Assembly: GCA_009777415.1 (NCBI GenBank)
Contig: WRLX01000001.1
Location: 1-64,000, forward strand
Source: Oscillospiraceae bacterium
GTDB lineage: Bacteria > Bacillota > Clostridia > Oscillospirales > Ruminococcaceae
DNA: 64,000 nucleotides
Reading direction: 5' to 3'
Made by a program: the position numbers and the translations under genes. Of this stretch, positions 16,587-25,216 are shown piece after piece. Within the stretch, counting starts at the first letter, position 1. Every line of letters begins with the position of its first letter. The notes under the pieces are model-generated. The model did not search any database and was not told the DNA's origin. It was given only the letters and a program-made list of their open reading frames with translations.

Positions 16587-19500
16587 ATGAGGTTTGATTT
16601 TAAGAGACTGTTGTCTAAGAAAGGGCTGACACTTGTTGAGGTGATGATAGCTACGGTTATTTTCAGCTTGATTACGCTTGCCGCGTTTACTATGTATCAG
16701 CCTATTGTCGAGATTGCCGGTTCAGTCCGCTCCGACAACGATATGCAAAGAATAGTCAATGCATCGGAAAACTATGTTGCACGTCAACTCAGGAATGCCG
16801 TAGAAATTGAGGTTCACAGGGTTGATGACCCCTTCACCGAAGTTTTGACGGATACGTCAATAATGGACCCTTTCACTAACGGCAGAACCAAACCGGGCGA
16901 TGACCCGCGTGCGCTTATAATATGGGACACGTCCACCTTGGCTACACCGGGGGCGACTCTTATTTACGATGTCCGGCTGCACGACACCGCTCCTTCGCCG
17001 AGTGTGATAAGCATTCCGACTACTATGGCAGAGCTTGAAGCGTTTCGCGTGTTCAATACCGCGTTTTATTCCGATATTGAGCTTGGAGTTAATGTCGGAT
17101 TGAACGAGCTTGTTCCAGACAACCAAGTACGCGACCGGACTTTCCTGCAACTGCAATTGGAAGCTCGCCGCGATGGTGTAATCAATTTGGCATCGGGTGC
17201 AACAACTCACGCTAACATATTGCTGTCGTGGATAGGGCTTGCCGAAGGCGGTGACCAAACCAAGTTTGAGGCGGGTCAGCTTAATAAAGCGAGTTTGATT
17301 GAAACCTCGCCTACAGGTAATGTATGGGTAATCCTTTACCATAACAACATAGACATGGACCGCCCGCCGCCGGAGATTCCCGTTTCGGATACTCCATGTC
17401 TCGCTGCTTGTACCGGTGTGCCGTGCGACACTTCTGTTAGCGGACACCCGGTTAATTGCCCCGGAACACTTCCGTGTTGGTCGTGCGTTGAGAGATGTCT
17501 GCCGGTGTGCAGTGTTTCCGACCCATCCTACGTTTGTCCGCCTCCGACTGTGGCGACAGATTGTTTCCGTTCGGGTTGCCTCAATTGCTTGAGTTCGCCG
17601 CCCAACGGCTTACCTTGCTATCCCGATTGCGGTCTCGGTTGTGTTACTCCGCCCAACGCAGTGGGTCTCGGTTGCGGCGAAAACTGGATTGGTGATATTT
17701 GCATATCCGAAGTCTGCTGTGATTGCGGCGACTTGGCAAATTGCATGGTTTGCCGTTATCGTTGCGTTGAAGTAGCCGGGGAGTATGGTTGCAGGAAGCA
17801 AATAACAGGGCTTATTTGCGACAATTGCTGTATCGGTTGCAAAATGCCGCCGCACTTAGGTTGCGTTTGCCCGCCTTGCCCGGTTTCCGGGTCTCATGAT
17901 TATGTAGAACTTTCTTCTGTTCCATCGACTTGCGAGGTAGGCGGCAACGGTTCTGTGACCTTTGAGTGTACCCATTGCGGTGATACTACGATTCATGCAC
18001 TTCCGCTTGCTGACCATGATTACACCGACATCAACTGGGAGAAACTCGATGATGCGCAACATCGCAGAAACTGCACTTATTACAGCGGTTGCGGCGGCTT
18101 TGACACGGCTTCTCATATATGGAGTTCGTACTCAGCTCCCGATGAGCGTGGTCAGCGCAGACGCTACTGTACGGTGTTTGACTGTGATGCCGAGCAGACG
18201 GGCGGCGTAGTCGCGAGCATTACCGATTGTGAATGTGAACCTGTAGTGTCCGACGGAGGAAGACACGATTGTCTGCGAATCGTGACTGTCAGCAATCGCG
18301 GTGAGACGGCAAGTGCCTTTACATGGACGGTAGTAACAGATGTCCCCGCGAGGTCGATTTTAAGGCGAGTAAATGCGGTTGTTACCGAGGGTTCGGTCCT
18401 TCGAGTTGTCCCGCTGAATACCGAAACGGCTCAACTCACGTCAACGGGAAGTGCCTTGGAAATACGCGCCGAAAGCGACTATGTATTTGAAGTTGTAATC
18501 TCGGTCATTGATTGTAACCACTCGGGTTACGAACATTCCGAAGTACCCGATAAAGAAGAAACTTGTACCGAATTCGGTTGGAAAGACCGATTGGTTTGCG
18601 AAAATTGTGAGGGCATTGTAAACGAGTTTGAGTCTTTATTGTTGCCCTTGGGTCATGAGGCCGATTACGACAATTTCGATGCTTGGGAGCAACGTAGCCC
18701 CGCAACTTGCGAAGAACCCGAATATTCATATGTAAATTGCGTGAGGTTTGATGATTGCGGATACCGTTTTGACTCGGAAATCGGCGATGACAGTTTGGGC
18801 GGACATCAATTAGAAGATGTTTCACGTATCGGGGAAAGATGTTTTGGCGGAATTGTAACGCGGCAGTGTGTCCGCGAAATAGGCGATGAAATATGCGGCG
18901 CAACGAGTACCGAACCTGTCCCGCCGGAAACGCCCGAATATGACGAAGACGATGATGCTTTCACAATAGTAAAAGATGAACCCACTTGTACCGAAGACGG
19001 CGGAACGGAGTACGTTTGCATCCATTGCAACGGGGATGCAGACGGGCACAGAAGGTCTGCTTCCGTGATACCCGCTTTGGGTCACGATGATGAACACGAT
19101 GATTGGGCGGTTAAACGAGCTGCAACCTGTTTTGAAGACGGTGAGGAAGCCCTCGTTTGCGGTCGTAACGGTTGCCGCGAAGAAATTGACACTCGGGTGC
19201 TTGTGTTCGAAATAGTGTTTATCGCCGTTGACGATGTACCCGCTACTTGTACGACTGACGGTTACATTGACGGGGAGGTTTGTGAGGTTTGTGAGGGCGA
19301 ATTCGATGGACACAGGCGCGGCGGCACTGTTGTGGATGCACTTGGTCATGACAGGGACGATTGGGACGTTGTTTCGCCTTCCGTTGTAGCAAGGTGTATT
19401 TCAGAAGGCAAAAAAGTAAGAACGTGCAGACGTGCGGAATGCGGCGAAAGTGACGAGTTGATATTGCCCGCTACGGGTGTGCATGATTTCGACTACGACT

Positions 19501-20897
19501 CCGGCACTCCGAAAGTATTCCAAAGTGTGAACGACAGTAGCCACGCTTTAGTGTGTAGAACTCCCGGTTGCGATGAGCCGGACACTGTTACCACTCCGCA
19601 TGAAACGAGTACAAGGGAAGCTACCTGCCGCGAACGCTCGCTGACTGTTTGCGAGAGCAACGGTTGCGGTTGGAGCGAGGAAGGTGTTTCGACTTTGCCG
19701 CATGATTACAGCGGCGGGTGGAGGTATTTGAGTTCAACCCCATATCATGTAAAATCCTGTGTAGGGAATCCTGCGGGTACTGTTTGCGGAGAGCATTCAA
19801 CTGACCTTGACGACAGGGAACTTTGCGATGTGTCATGGACTCCGGTTGCCACCGATGATACACGTTGTGAGGCAAGTTGTGCGGCTGATTGCGGTTATCC
19901 GCTGTCACGAGATTTACACGACTTTGTCGGCGGTGAGTGTACCAGATGTGAGTATGTGCAAGGAGAAGCTGTGCTTGTGTGGGAATTAATCAGGCGCAAT
20001 AATGCAACGAATAGTTGGCATACAAATCATGGCGGTAACGATGACCAATGTCATCTACTTGAATTTGAAGCGCGTATCAGGAATGTCGGTGCTGCGGAAT
20101 CTGCCAACCCGGCTACGATACAAGTCACCCTTCCCAATGGCGGAAGGTGGCGCGAAACCCAAAATAACGGAAATAATGGTTTGAGTACTGCTAATACCAC
20201 TCAAGGAGGAATCACATTCACCCTTTCTTACACAGGCACTATTGCGGCGGGGGCGGCTACTCCGGCATCTACAATGTGGATTAGGATAAACTTCTGTACC
20301 CAAATCGCCGCGTGTGGTGTTCCGAGCAGCGGAGGAATTATTACTGCAAGCAGTGTAATAGGGGCACATGATTACACATGGGCAGACTTAAATGCGGAAC
20401 AGCACGCAGGAACTTGCGGCAATTGCGGAAATACACAAAACCAAAACCATACTTGGGGCGAGTGGTTACCGACAACAGCACCTGTGGGTGGTACTCAAAC
20501 TCAAAGTTGCACAGGCATCGGTTGTGTGAGAACAAGGGATAGAATAAGACCCGAGCCTATGAGCGCTACAGTAACGCAGGTACGCAGGGAGTGGGGTAAC
20601 GTAATTGTTCTTAATGTGCAAATTAACAACCCGGATTCAGTCCCTGTTAGTGAATGGGAACTCAACTTTGATGTTCCAAGCGGTTCGCCTAACGCTAACA
20701 ACACTACTAATCCCGACTTTGGTGGTGGCACCGGCGGTCTCCCATGGCGTGTAACAGGCGGCAACCTCTTGACAATATCAAGCAATGGTAATTTGTCAGT
20801 TCCGCCGGGGCAAACCACGTATGTGTTTATGTTGCGAGACTACCAACCCTCGAATGCGCAATCATGGAGTACTTCTACTGTTACGTTCAGACCTTGA
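16587..20897 (+). CDS. Giant PilW-like minor pilin with Cys-ribbon repeats and C-terminal carbohydrate-binding-like domain
   Basis: A 1436-residue prepilin. The signal KKGLTLVEVMIATVIFSLITLAAF (about 11-34) has the G-L cleavage site and Glu5. From about 265 to 430 there are dense Cys motifs. From about 430 to 1130 many repeats follow the pattern ATC-x2-DG-x-C-x2-C, often ended by ALGHD (for example ATCTTDGYIDGEVCEVCEG), a repeat type common in large Firmicute surface proteins. Two beta-sandwich segments near the end, about 1140-1250 and 1330-1436 (NVIVLNVQINNPDSVPVSEW and later VPPGQTTYVFML), look like CBM2-type cellulose-binding modules. It probably displays a glycan-binding tip. Strong SD AAGGAGG. 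Domain assignment of the C-terminus is inference. Confidence 0.78.
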   Translation: MRFDFKRLLSKKGLTLVEVMIATVIFSLITLAAFTMYQPIVEIAGSVRSDNDMQRIVNASENYVARQLRNAVEIEVHRVDDPFTEVLTDTSIMDPFTNGRTKPGDDPRALIIWDTSTLATPGATLIYDVRLHDTAPSPSVISIPTTMAELEAFRVFNTAFYSDIELGVNVGLNELVPDNQVRDRTFLQLQLEARRDGVINLASGATTHANILLSWIGLAEGGDQTKFEAGQLNKASLIETSPTGNVWVILYHNNIDMDRPPPEIPVSDTPCLAACTGVPCDTSVSGHPVNCPGTLPCWSCVERCLPVCSVSDPSYVCPPPTVATDCFRSGCLNCLSSPPNGLPCYPDCGLGCVTPPNAVGLGCGENWIGDICISEVCCDCGDLANCMVCRYRCVEVAGEYGCRKQITGLICDNCCIGCKMPPHLGCVCPPCPVSGSHDYVELSSVPSTCEVGGNGSVTFECTHCGDTTIHALPLADHDYTDINWEKLDDAQHRRNCTYYSGCGGFDTASHIWSSYSAPDERGQRRRYCTVFDCDAEQTGGVVASITDCECEPVVSDGGRHDCLRIVTVSNRGETASAFTWTVVTDVPARSILRRVNAVVTEGSVLRVVPLNTETAQLTSTGSALEIRAESDYVFEVVISVIDCNHSGYEHSEVPDKEETCTEFGWKDRLVCENCEGIVNEFESLLLPLGHEADYDNFDAWEQRSPATCEEPEYSYVNCVRFDDCGYRFDSEIGDDSLGGHQLEDVSRIGERCFGGIVTRQCVREIGDEICGATSTEPVPPETPEYDEDDDAFTIVKDEPTCTEDGGTEYVCIHCNGDADGHRRSASVIPALGHDDEHDDWAVKRAATCFEDGEEALVCGRNGCREEIDTRVLVFEIVFIAVDDVPATCTTDGYIDGEVCEVCEGEFDGHRRGGTVVDALGHDRDDWDVVSPSVVARCISEGKKVRTCRRAECGESDELILPATGVHDFDYDSGTPKVFQSVNDSSHALVCRTPGCDEPDTVTTPHETSTREATCRERSLTVCESNGCGWSEEGVSTLPHDYSGGWRYLSSTPYHVKSCVGNPAGTVCGEHSTDLDDRELCDVSWTPVATDDTRCEASCAADCGYPLSRDLHDFVGGECTRCEYVQGEAVLVWELIRRNNATNSWHTNHGGNDDQCHLLEFEARIRNVGAAESANPATIQVTLPNGGRWRETQNNGNNGLSTANTTQGGITFTLSYTGTIAAGAATPASTMWIRINFCTQIAACGVPSSGGIITASSVIGAHDYTWADLNAEQHAGTCGNCGNTQNQNHTWGEWLPTTAPVGGTQTQSCTGIGCVRTRDRIRPEPMSATVTQVRREWGNVIVLNVQINNPDSVPVSEWELNFDVPSGSPNANNTTNPDFGGGTGGLPWRVTGGNLLTISSNGNLSVPPGQTTYVFMLRDYQPSNAQSWSTSTVTFRP

Positions 20898-20963
20898 AGT
20901 TGATGCAAACCTTCCTCACGGTGGGAGGCGGTGCGGGAGAGTATGAGCTTGTTTTGAGTTAAG

Positions 20964-20993
20964 TAAAACCGCCGATTACGGTCGGCGGTTTTA
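20964..20993 (+). terminator. Terminator of the pilus operon
   Basis: TAAAACCGCCGA-TTACGG-TCGGCGGTTTTA forms a 12-bp stem with flanking A and T runs about 70 nt after the PilW-like stop. It is nearly symmetric and could act in both directions. Confidence 0.8.
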
Positions 20994-21008
20994 CGGGCGG
21001 AATTGTGG

Positions 21009-21014
21009 TATAAT
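21009..21014 (+). promoter_or_regulatory. Extended -10 promoter of the 55-codon gene
   Basis: TGGTATAAT (21006-21014) fits an extended -10 element (TGnTATAAT). No good -35 is seen because the preceding bases belong to the terminator. The start codon is about 25 nt downstream. Confidence 0.5.
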
Positions 21015-21039
21015 AGAAAGAGAGGGGAGGCGAGTTAAG

Positions 21040-21207
21040 ATGACTAAAGAAGAATTTGATACTTTCAAACGCAGTATAGCACAACCTGCCGTTAAATGTA
21101 AGCGCGGCAAAATCAGCAAAGAAGAGTTGATACAGACGTTATTTGTTACTCTCGGCGACAAAACGATTGAAGAAACAGAAAAGTTAATTGACAAGTTTGA
21201 GATGTAG
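21040..21207 (+). CDS. Small hypothetical protein, 55 residues
   Basis: Too short for the ORF track. ATG 21040 follows a strong SD (GGGGAGG, 9 nt spacing) and a TGGTATAAT promoter, and the frame is open to TAG at 21205-21207. The protein is highly charged and probably helical (MTKEEFDTFKRSIAQPAVKC...EETEKLIDKFEM) with no signal peptide or membrane segment. It lies between the pilus operon terminator and the convergent pilD. Family not recognised. The good SD, promoter and codon pattern support a real gene. Confidence 0.65.
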   Translation: MTKEEFDTFKRSIAQPAVKCKRGKISKEELIQTLFVTLGDKTIEETEKLIDKFEM

Positions 21208-21220
21208 GGTTAATAGGGTA

Positions 21221-22012
21221 CTACCCCATTAACCCCAAATACCAAGCAATCATTTTATCGCCGTATAGGTATGCCGCGGCGATTCCGACTGCGAGGAATG
21301 GGCCAAACGGGATTGCCGTGCCTTTTGCGGGGAGTGCGTCTTCGCTTTTGTAGACGTGTTTGTCGGTTGCTTTAAAAACCGCGCCGACGATTGCGCCGGA
21401 GAAAACGCCTATTAATGCGGCGGGGATTATGTTCCAACCTAAGAGCAACCCGGCTGCCGCCATTAATTGAATGTCCGCTCCGCCCATTGCGCCGAACAAT
21501 GCCAAAACTGCGAAAGGGATTGAAATTGCTATCGCGCCGATTAGGTGTTCGTGCCACGGAATGTCGGTTACTCCGAATAAAGACAACCCCATTGCGATAA
21601 TGCCGAGAGCGGCGATTGAAATAGGGAAGATGTACTCAATCTCGCCTGTGTCAATGTCGAGGAAAGACAGGCAGATTAAAATAGGGAACAAAACGACGGC
21701 GAATACCAAATTAATGCTCAGTCCGAGAGCGAGAAACGCAATTGCGTAAGAAATGCCGCAAAGGGATTCGACAATTGCATAGCGCGGCGAGACTTTTACT
21801 TTGCAGTAGCGACACTTCCCGCCTAAGCAAATCCAGCTTATAACGGGGAACAAGTCATACCAAGCAAGCACATGACTGCATGACATACAGCGGGAACGTC
21901 CTTTTACAACCTGCTCTTTTTTGGGGGTTCTGTAGATGACTACGTTGAGGAAACTGCCGATAATTGTCCCGTAAATGCACATTACAACTGATACAAAAAT
22001 AAAAAAAACCAT
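21221..22012 (-). CDS. pilD: Prepilin peptidase / N-methyltransferase PilD
   Basis: PilD cleaves prepilin leader peptides and methylates the new N-terminus. The 263-residue protein has 6-8 membrane segments, the N-terminal family motif IIGSFLNVVIYRTP (about 17-30), the two CxxC pairs of the methyltransferase zinc site (CMSC and CRYC), and the two catalytic aspartates in LDIDTGEI (about 116-123) and GGADIQ (in place of GxGD, a variant seen in Firmicutes). It is transcribed opposite to the pil operon but should process the three prepilin-like proteins encoded here. Confidence 0.94.
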   Translation of the reverse strand: MVFFIFVSVVMCIYGTIIGSFLNVVIYRTPKKEQVVKGRSRCMSCSHVLAWYDLFPVISWICLGGKCRYCKVKVSPRYAIVESLCGISYAIAFLALGLSINLVFAVVLFPILICLSFLDIDTGEIEYIFPISIAALGIIAMGLSLFGVTDIPWHEHLIGAIAISIPFAVLALFGAMGGADIQLMAAAGLLLGWNIIPAALIGVFSGAIVGAVFKATDKHVYKSEDALPAKGTAIPFGPFLAVGIAAAYLYGDKMIAWYLGLMG

Positions 22013-22095
22013 AAATTCTCCTACAAAAGTTCAAAAGTTCTTAAATTGAGTATAACATAAAATTTAAATAAAAGCAAGAAAGGACCGGTGTAAAA

Positions 22096-23793
22096 ATGCT
22101 TCAAAATATACCAATAGGTCAACTGCTTGTAGAAAGCGGGTTTATTACATCCGAGCAACTCCAAAAGGCGTTAGTTAAGCAAAAAGAATTGGGGACTAAA
22201 TTAGGTGACACACTACTCAGTCTCGGCTATATTTCGGAAACGCAGTTTGTACACGCGCTTTCGTCACGGCTGAAAGTCCCGTATGTTGACTTGGCTACAA
22301 CCGATATAAATGTTGAGGCGGTCAAAAAAATTACAGAGGCAGAGGCGCGAAAGCATAACCTCATCGCTTACAGAATAACTAACGGGCGGCTGTGCGTTGC
22401 GTCAAACGACCCTGTAAACTTTTTTGTGTTTGAGGACTTAAAAGTCAAGACAGGGATGGAAATTCACCCTATGTTGGCAACTAAGACAGCGATTCTCGAC
22501 GCGATTAACAAAGCCTACTCCGATTCGGAGCAGGAAGAGGTAATGAGCGATATTGACAAGGAATACGATGCAAGCGCGGAACTCCTGAAAGCACAGCAAG
22601 AGGCGGCGGCATCCGATGAACGCGTAGACAACGCACCTATTGTTAAGCTCGTAAACACGCTTATAGAGTCGGCTTATCGTTCAAACACGTCTGACATACA
22701 TATTGAGCCGTTTAAAGACAGAACGAGGATTCGATTCAGGATAGACGGCGAGTGTTTGGAAAAGATGATGGTAAAACCCGCTGTACACTCATCGCTTGTC
22801 ACCCGCCTTAAAATCCTCGCGGCAATGAATATAGCTGAAAAGCGTATTCCGCTTGACGGGCGTTTCGGCGTAAAGATTGACGGGGTTAATCTTGACTTGC
22901 GTGTATCAAGTGTGCCTACTGTTTACGGGGAAAAGGTTGTTATCCGTCTGCTTTCGACTGCCGACGAAAAAACGAGAAGAGTCACCGACTTAGGCATGAG
23001 CCAGTATAACTATGAAATGTTTAAGCAAATTATCCGTTGCCCGCACGGGGTAATGTTAGTAACGGGTCCGACCGGTTCGGGTAAATCTACTACGCTTTAT
23101 GCAACACTCGGCGAGCTTTCTAAAATCAACAACAATGTCGTCACCTGTGAAGACCCGGTGGAGAAAAAAATCGATGGCGTTAATCAATGTCAAATGAACG
23201 TAAAAGCCGGATATACTTTTGCAATTGCACTTCGCGCAATTTTACGTCAAGACCCCGACATAGTAATGGTAGGGGAAATACGTGACGGCGAAACAGCCGA
23301 TATTGCAATCCGCGCCGCGATTACGGGTCACTTGGTTTTGTCAACGCTTCATACAAATGATGCGGTAGGTTCTATTTTGCGCCTTGTGGACATGGGAATC
23401 GCCCCGTACATGGTTGCATCCTCTTTGGTGGGTGTAATTGCACAGCGTCTTGTGAAACTGCTTTGCAACGAATGCGCGCAAGAGGTAACCCTTGAAGACC
23501 CCGCCGATTTAAAATTAGTGGGGAGTACCGTCCCGGTAAAAGCGAGGACGGTTAAGCATGACGGATGCAGGGCTTGCAGGAACACCGGTTATGCGGGAAG
23601 AACGGCTATTTTTGAAATAGTTATTCCGAGCAACGCAATTAAAGAATGTATTTCCAAAAACGGCACGGCGGAAGAAATCGGGCAGCTTGCAAAACAAAAC
23701 GGCACAAAACTCCTCCGCGATAATGTAACGGAAATGGTTTTAGAAGGAAAAACAACAATGGAAGAGCTTGTAAAAGCGACATACACGGTTTAA
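22096..23793 (+). CDS. pilB: Type IV pilus extension ATPase PilB
   Basis: PilB is the hexameric ATPase that drives pilus assembly. The 565-residue protein has the N-terminal MshEN domain (about 1-150, GQLLVESGFITSEQLQKAL), the Asp box region (SDIHIEPFKDRTRIRFRIDG), Walker A GPTGSGKST at about 321-329, the glutamate/Walker B region ILRQDPDIVMVGEIRD, the His box region TGHLVLSTLHTND, and a C4 zinc site (CNEC...CRAC). SD in AAGAAAGGACCGGTGTAAAA resembles the tail of the leader repeat. pilT follows. Confidence 0.97.
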   Translation: MLQNIPIGQLLVESGFITSEQLQKALVKQKELGTKLGDTLLSLGYISETQFVHALSSRLKVPYVDLATTDINVEAVKKITEAEARKHNLIAYRITNGRLCVASNDPVNFFVFEDLKVKTGMEIHPMLATKTAILDAINKAYSDSEQEEVMSDIDKEYDASAELLKAQQEAAASDERVDNAPIVKLVNTLIESAYRSNTSDIHIEPFKDRTRIRFRIDGECLEKMMVKPAVHSSLVTRLKILAAMNIAEKRIPLDGRFGVKIDGVNLDLRVSSVPTVYGEKVVIRLLSTADEKTRRVTDLGMSQYNYEMFKQIIRCPHGVMLVTGPTGSGKSTTLYATLGELSKINNNVVTCEDPVEKKIDGVNQCQMNVKAGYTFAIALRAILRQDPDIVMVGEIRDGETADIAIRAAITGHLVLSTLHTNDAVGSILRLVDMGIAPYMVASSLVGVIAQRLVKLLCNECAQEVTLEDPADLKLVGSTVPVKARTVKHDGCRACRNTGYAGRTAIFEIVIPSNAIKECISKNGTAEEIGQLAKQNGTKLLRDNVTEMVLEGKTTMEELVKATYTV

Positions 23794-23805
23794 CCCCCCA
23801 ATAAA

Positions 23806-23850
23806 AACAACTTTTACGGCACGCTGGTGCAGAAAGGATAAGGGTAAAAA
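23806..23850 (+). promoter_or_regulatory. Leader repeat (3' half) with the pilT ribosome binding site
   Basis: ACTTTTACGGCACGCTGGTGCAGAAAGGATAAGGGTAAAAA precedes ATG 23851. The hairpin GCAC-GCTG-GTGC keeps its stem while its loop differs from other copies. Confidence 0.7.
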
Positions 23851-24927
23851 ATGAATAATAAGATTGATATTAATACGATTCTTGATTTAGCGCGGGACAT
23901 GGGTGCATCCGACGTACACTTTACTGCGGGGCTTCCCCCTATTATACGTCTTCACGGGAGCATTAAAAAGCTTCCTGAATATCCCGATTTTACAGAACCT
24001 ATGATACTTGAAGTTGTTAATCAGATTGCCTCCGATGTACACAAGGATATTATCAGAAGCGGCAAAGATGCGGACTTCAGCTATGTTACCGCATCCGGAT
24101 TCAGGAACAGGGTCAATGTTTTCCACCAGCGCGGGTATCACGCGATTGCGCTTCGTTTGTTGCGCAACGAGATTCCCACGCCGAGCGAGCTAAAATTGCC
24201 GGCAGTCATGAGCGATTTTGCATTACGTCCGCGCGGTCTTGTACTGGTAACAGGGCCTACGGGTTCGGGTAAATCGACAACGCTTGCGGCAATGGTTGAC
24301 CATGTAAACCGCAACAAAAATTCCCACATAATTACTATAGAAGACCCGATAGAGTATTTACACACTCATAAGCAGTCAATGATAAATCAGCGTGAAATCA
24401 ATGTTGACGTAGGCGACTTCGCGCTTGCATTACGTGCCGCGTTGCGTGAAGACCCCGATGTTATTCTCGTTGGGGAAATGCGTGACTTTGAGACAATAAG
24501 CGCGGCGATAACCGCGGCGGAAACGGGGCATTTGGTAATGTCAACGCTGCATACTACAGGCGCGGCGGAAACTCTTGACCGTATAATCGACGTTTACCCG
24601 CCGTCATCGCAAGGTCAATGCCGTTCACAGCTTGCGACTAACTTAGTCGCGGTAGTGTCACAGACATTAGTTCCGACTGCCGACGGGAAAGGGCGGGTAG
24701 CCGCTTTTGAAATAATGGCGACAAATGATGCAATCAGTGCGATGATTCGCGAGAACAAAATCTTCCAAATCCCCTCTGTAATTACCACGGGAAGAACGCT
24801 CGGAATGAGAAGCCTCGACCAAGACTTGGCACGGCTTACCCGTATGGGGACGATTACCGAAACAACGGGACTATCACGATGTCAAGACCCTAAAGAGTAT
24901 AAAAGGTTTTTGTCAATGCCGATGTAA
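23851..24927 (+). CDS. pilT: Type IV pilus retraction ATPase PilT
   Basis: PilT depolymerises the pilus, giving twitching and pulling force. The 358-residue length is typical. Motifs: Walker A GPTGSGKSTT at about 133-142, ITIEDPIEYLH, the Walker B stretch ALREDPDVILVGEMRD, and AAETGHLVMSTLHT. The presence of both PilB and PilT implies dynamic pili. No major pilin gene was seen, so the main pilin is probably encoded elsewhere. Confidence 0.96.
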   Translation: MNNKIDINTILDLARDMGASDVHFTAGLPPIIRLHGSIKKLPEYPDFTEPMILEVVNQIASDVHKDIIRSGKDADFSYVTASGFRNRVNVFHQRGYHAIALRLLRNEIPTPSELKLPAVMSDFALRPRGLVLVTGPTGSGKSTTLAAMVDHVNRNKNSHIITIEDPIEYLHTHKQSMINQREINVDVGDFALALRAALREDPDVILVGEMRDFETISAAITAAETGHLVMSTLHTTGAAETLDRIIDVYPPSSQGQCRSQLATNLVAVVSQTLVPTADGKGRVAAFEIMATNDAISAMIRENKIFQIPSVITTGRTLGMRSLDQDLARLTRMGTITETTGLSRCQDPKEYKRFLSMPM

Positions 24928-24931
24928 TCTA

Positions 24932-25092
24932 AGAACCGGTCCCAATAGAAAATCGCACCGTTTAAACGGCAAATTTCCCGCCATACTGCGTTGAAATTTT
25001 ATTAAATATCAGCGGATATTCGCAAAAATTTCGCCTTGTCTGACGAAAAATTTGCTCGTTTCTCCGGCACGTTTCCTATTGGGACCGGTTCT
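24932..25092. mobile_element. Palindromic MITE-like element (TIR AGAACCGGTCCCAATAG)
   Basis: Ends AGAACCGGTCCCAATAGAAA / TTTCCTATTGGGACCGGTTCT form an almost perfect inverted repeat. The core (CCGCCATACTGCG...ATATCAGCGGATATT...CGCCTTGTCTGACG) is the same as in the 1886 element although the ends differ. It lies between the pilT stop and the pilT terminator. Confidence 0.75.
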
Positions 25093-25098
25093 AAACTT

Positions 25099-25139
25099 CA
25101 CGGAAATTTTGCTTTTAAGCTGAATTTCCGTGTTTTTTT
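25099..25139 (+). terminator. Rho-independent terminator of pilB-pilT
   Basis: CACGGAAATT...AATTTCCGTG followed by TTTTTTT. The stem is 10 bp. It is displaced about 170 nt from the pilT stop by the MITE-like element. Confidence 0.9.
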
Positions 25140-25152
25140 ACACGTTTCACGC

Positions 25153-25181
25153 TTGACTGTTGCTGATAAAAATGTTATAAT
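25153..25181 (+). promoter_or_regulatory. Promoter of the TPP-enzyme gene
   Basis: TTGACT and TATAAT with a 17-bp spacer, 36 bp before the TTG start. Confidence 0.85.
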
Positions 25182-25216
25182 TGAATAAAATACCGCAGAA
25201 AGTTGGAAAATAAAGT

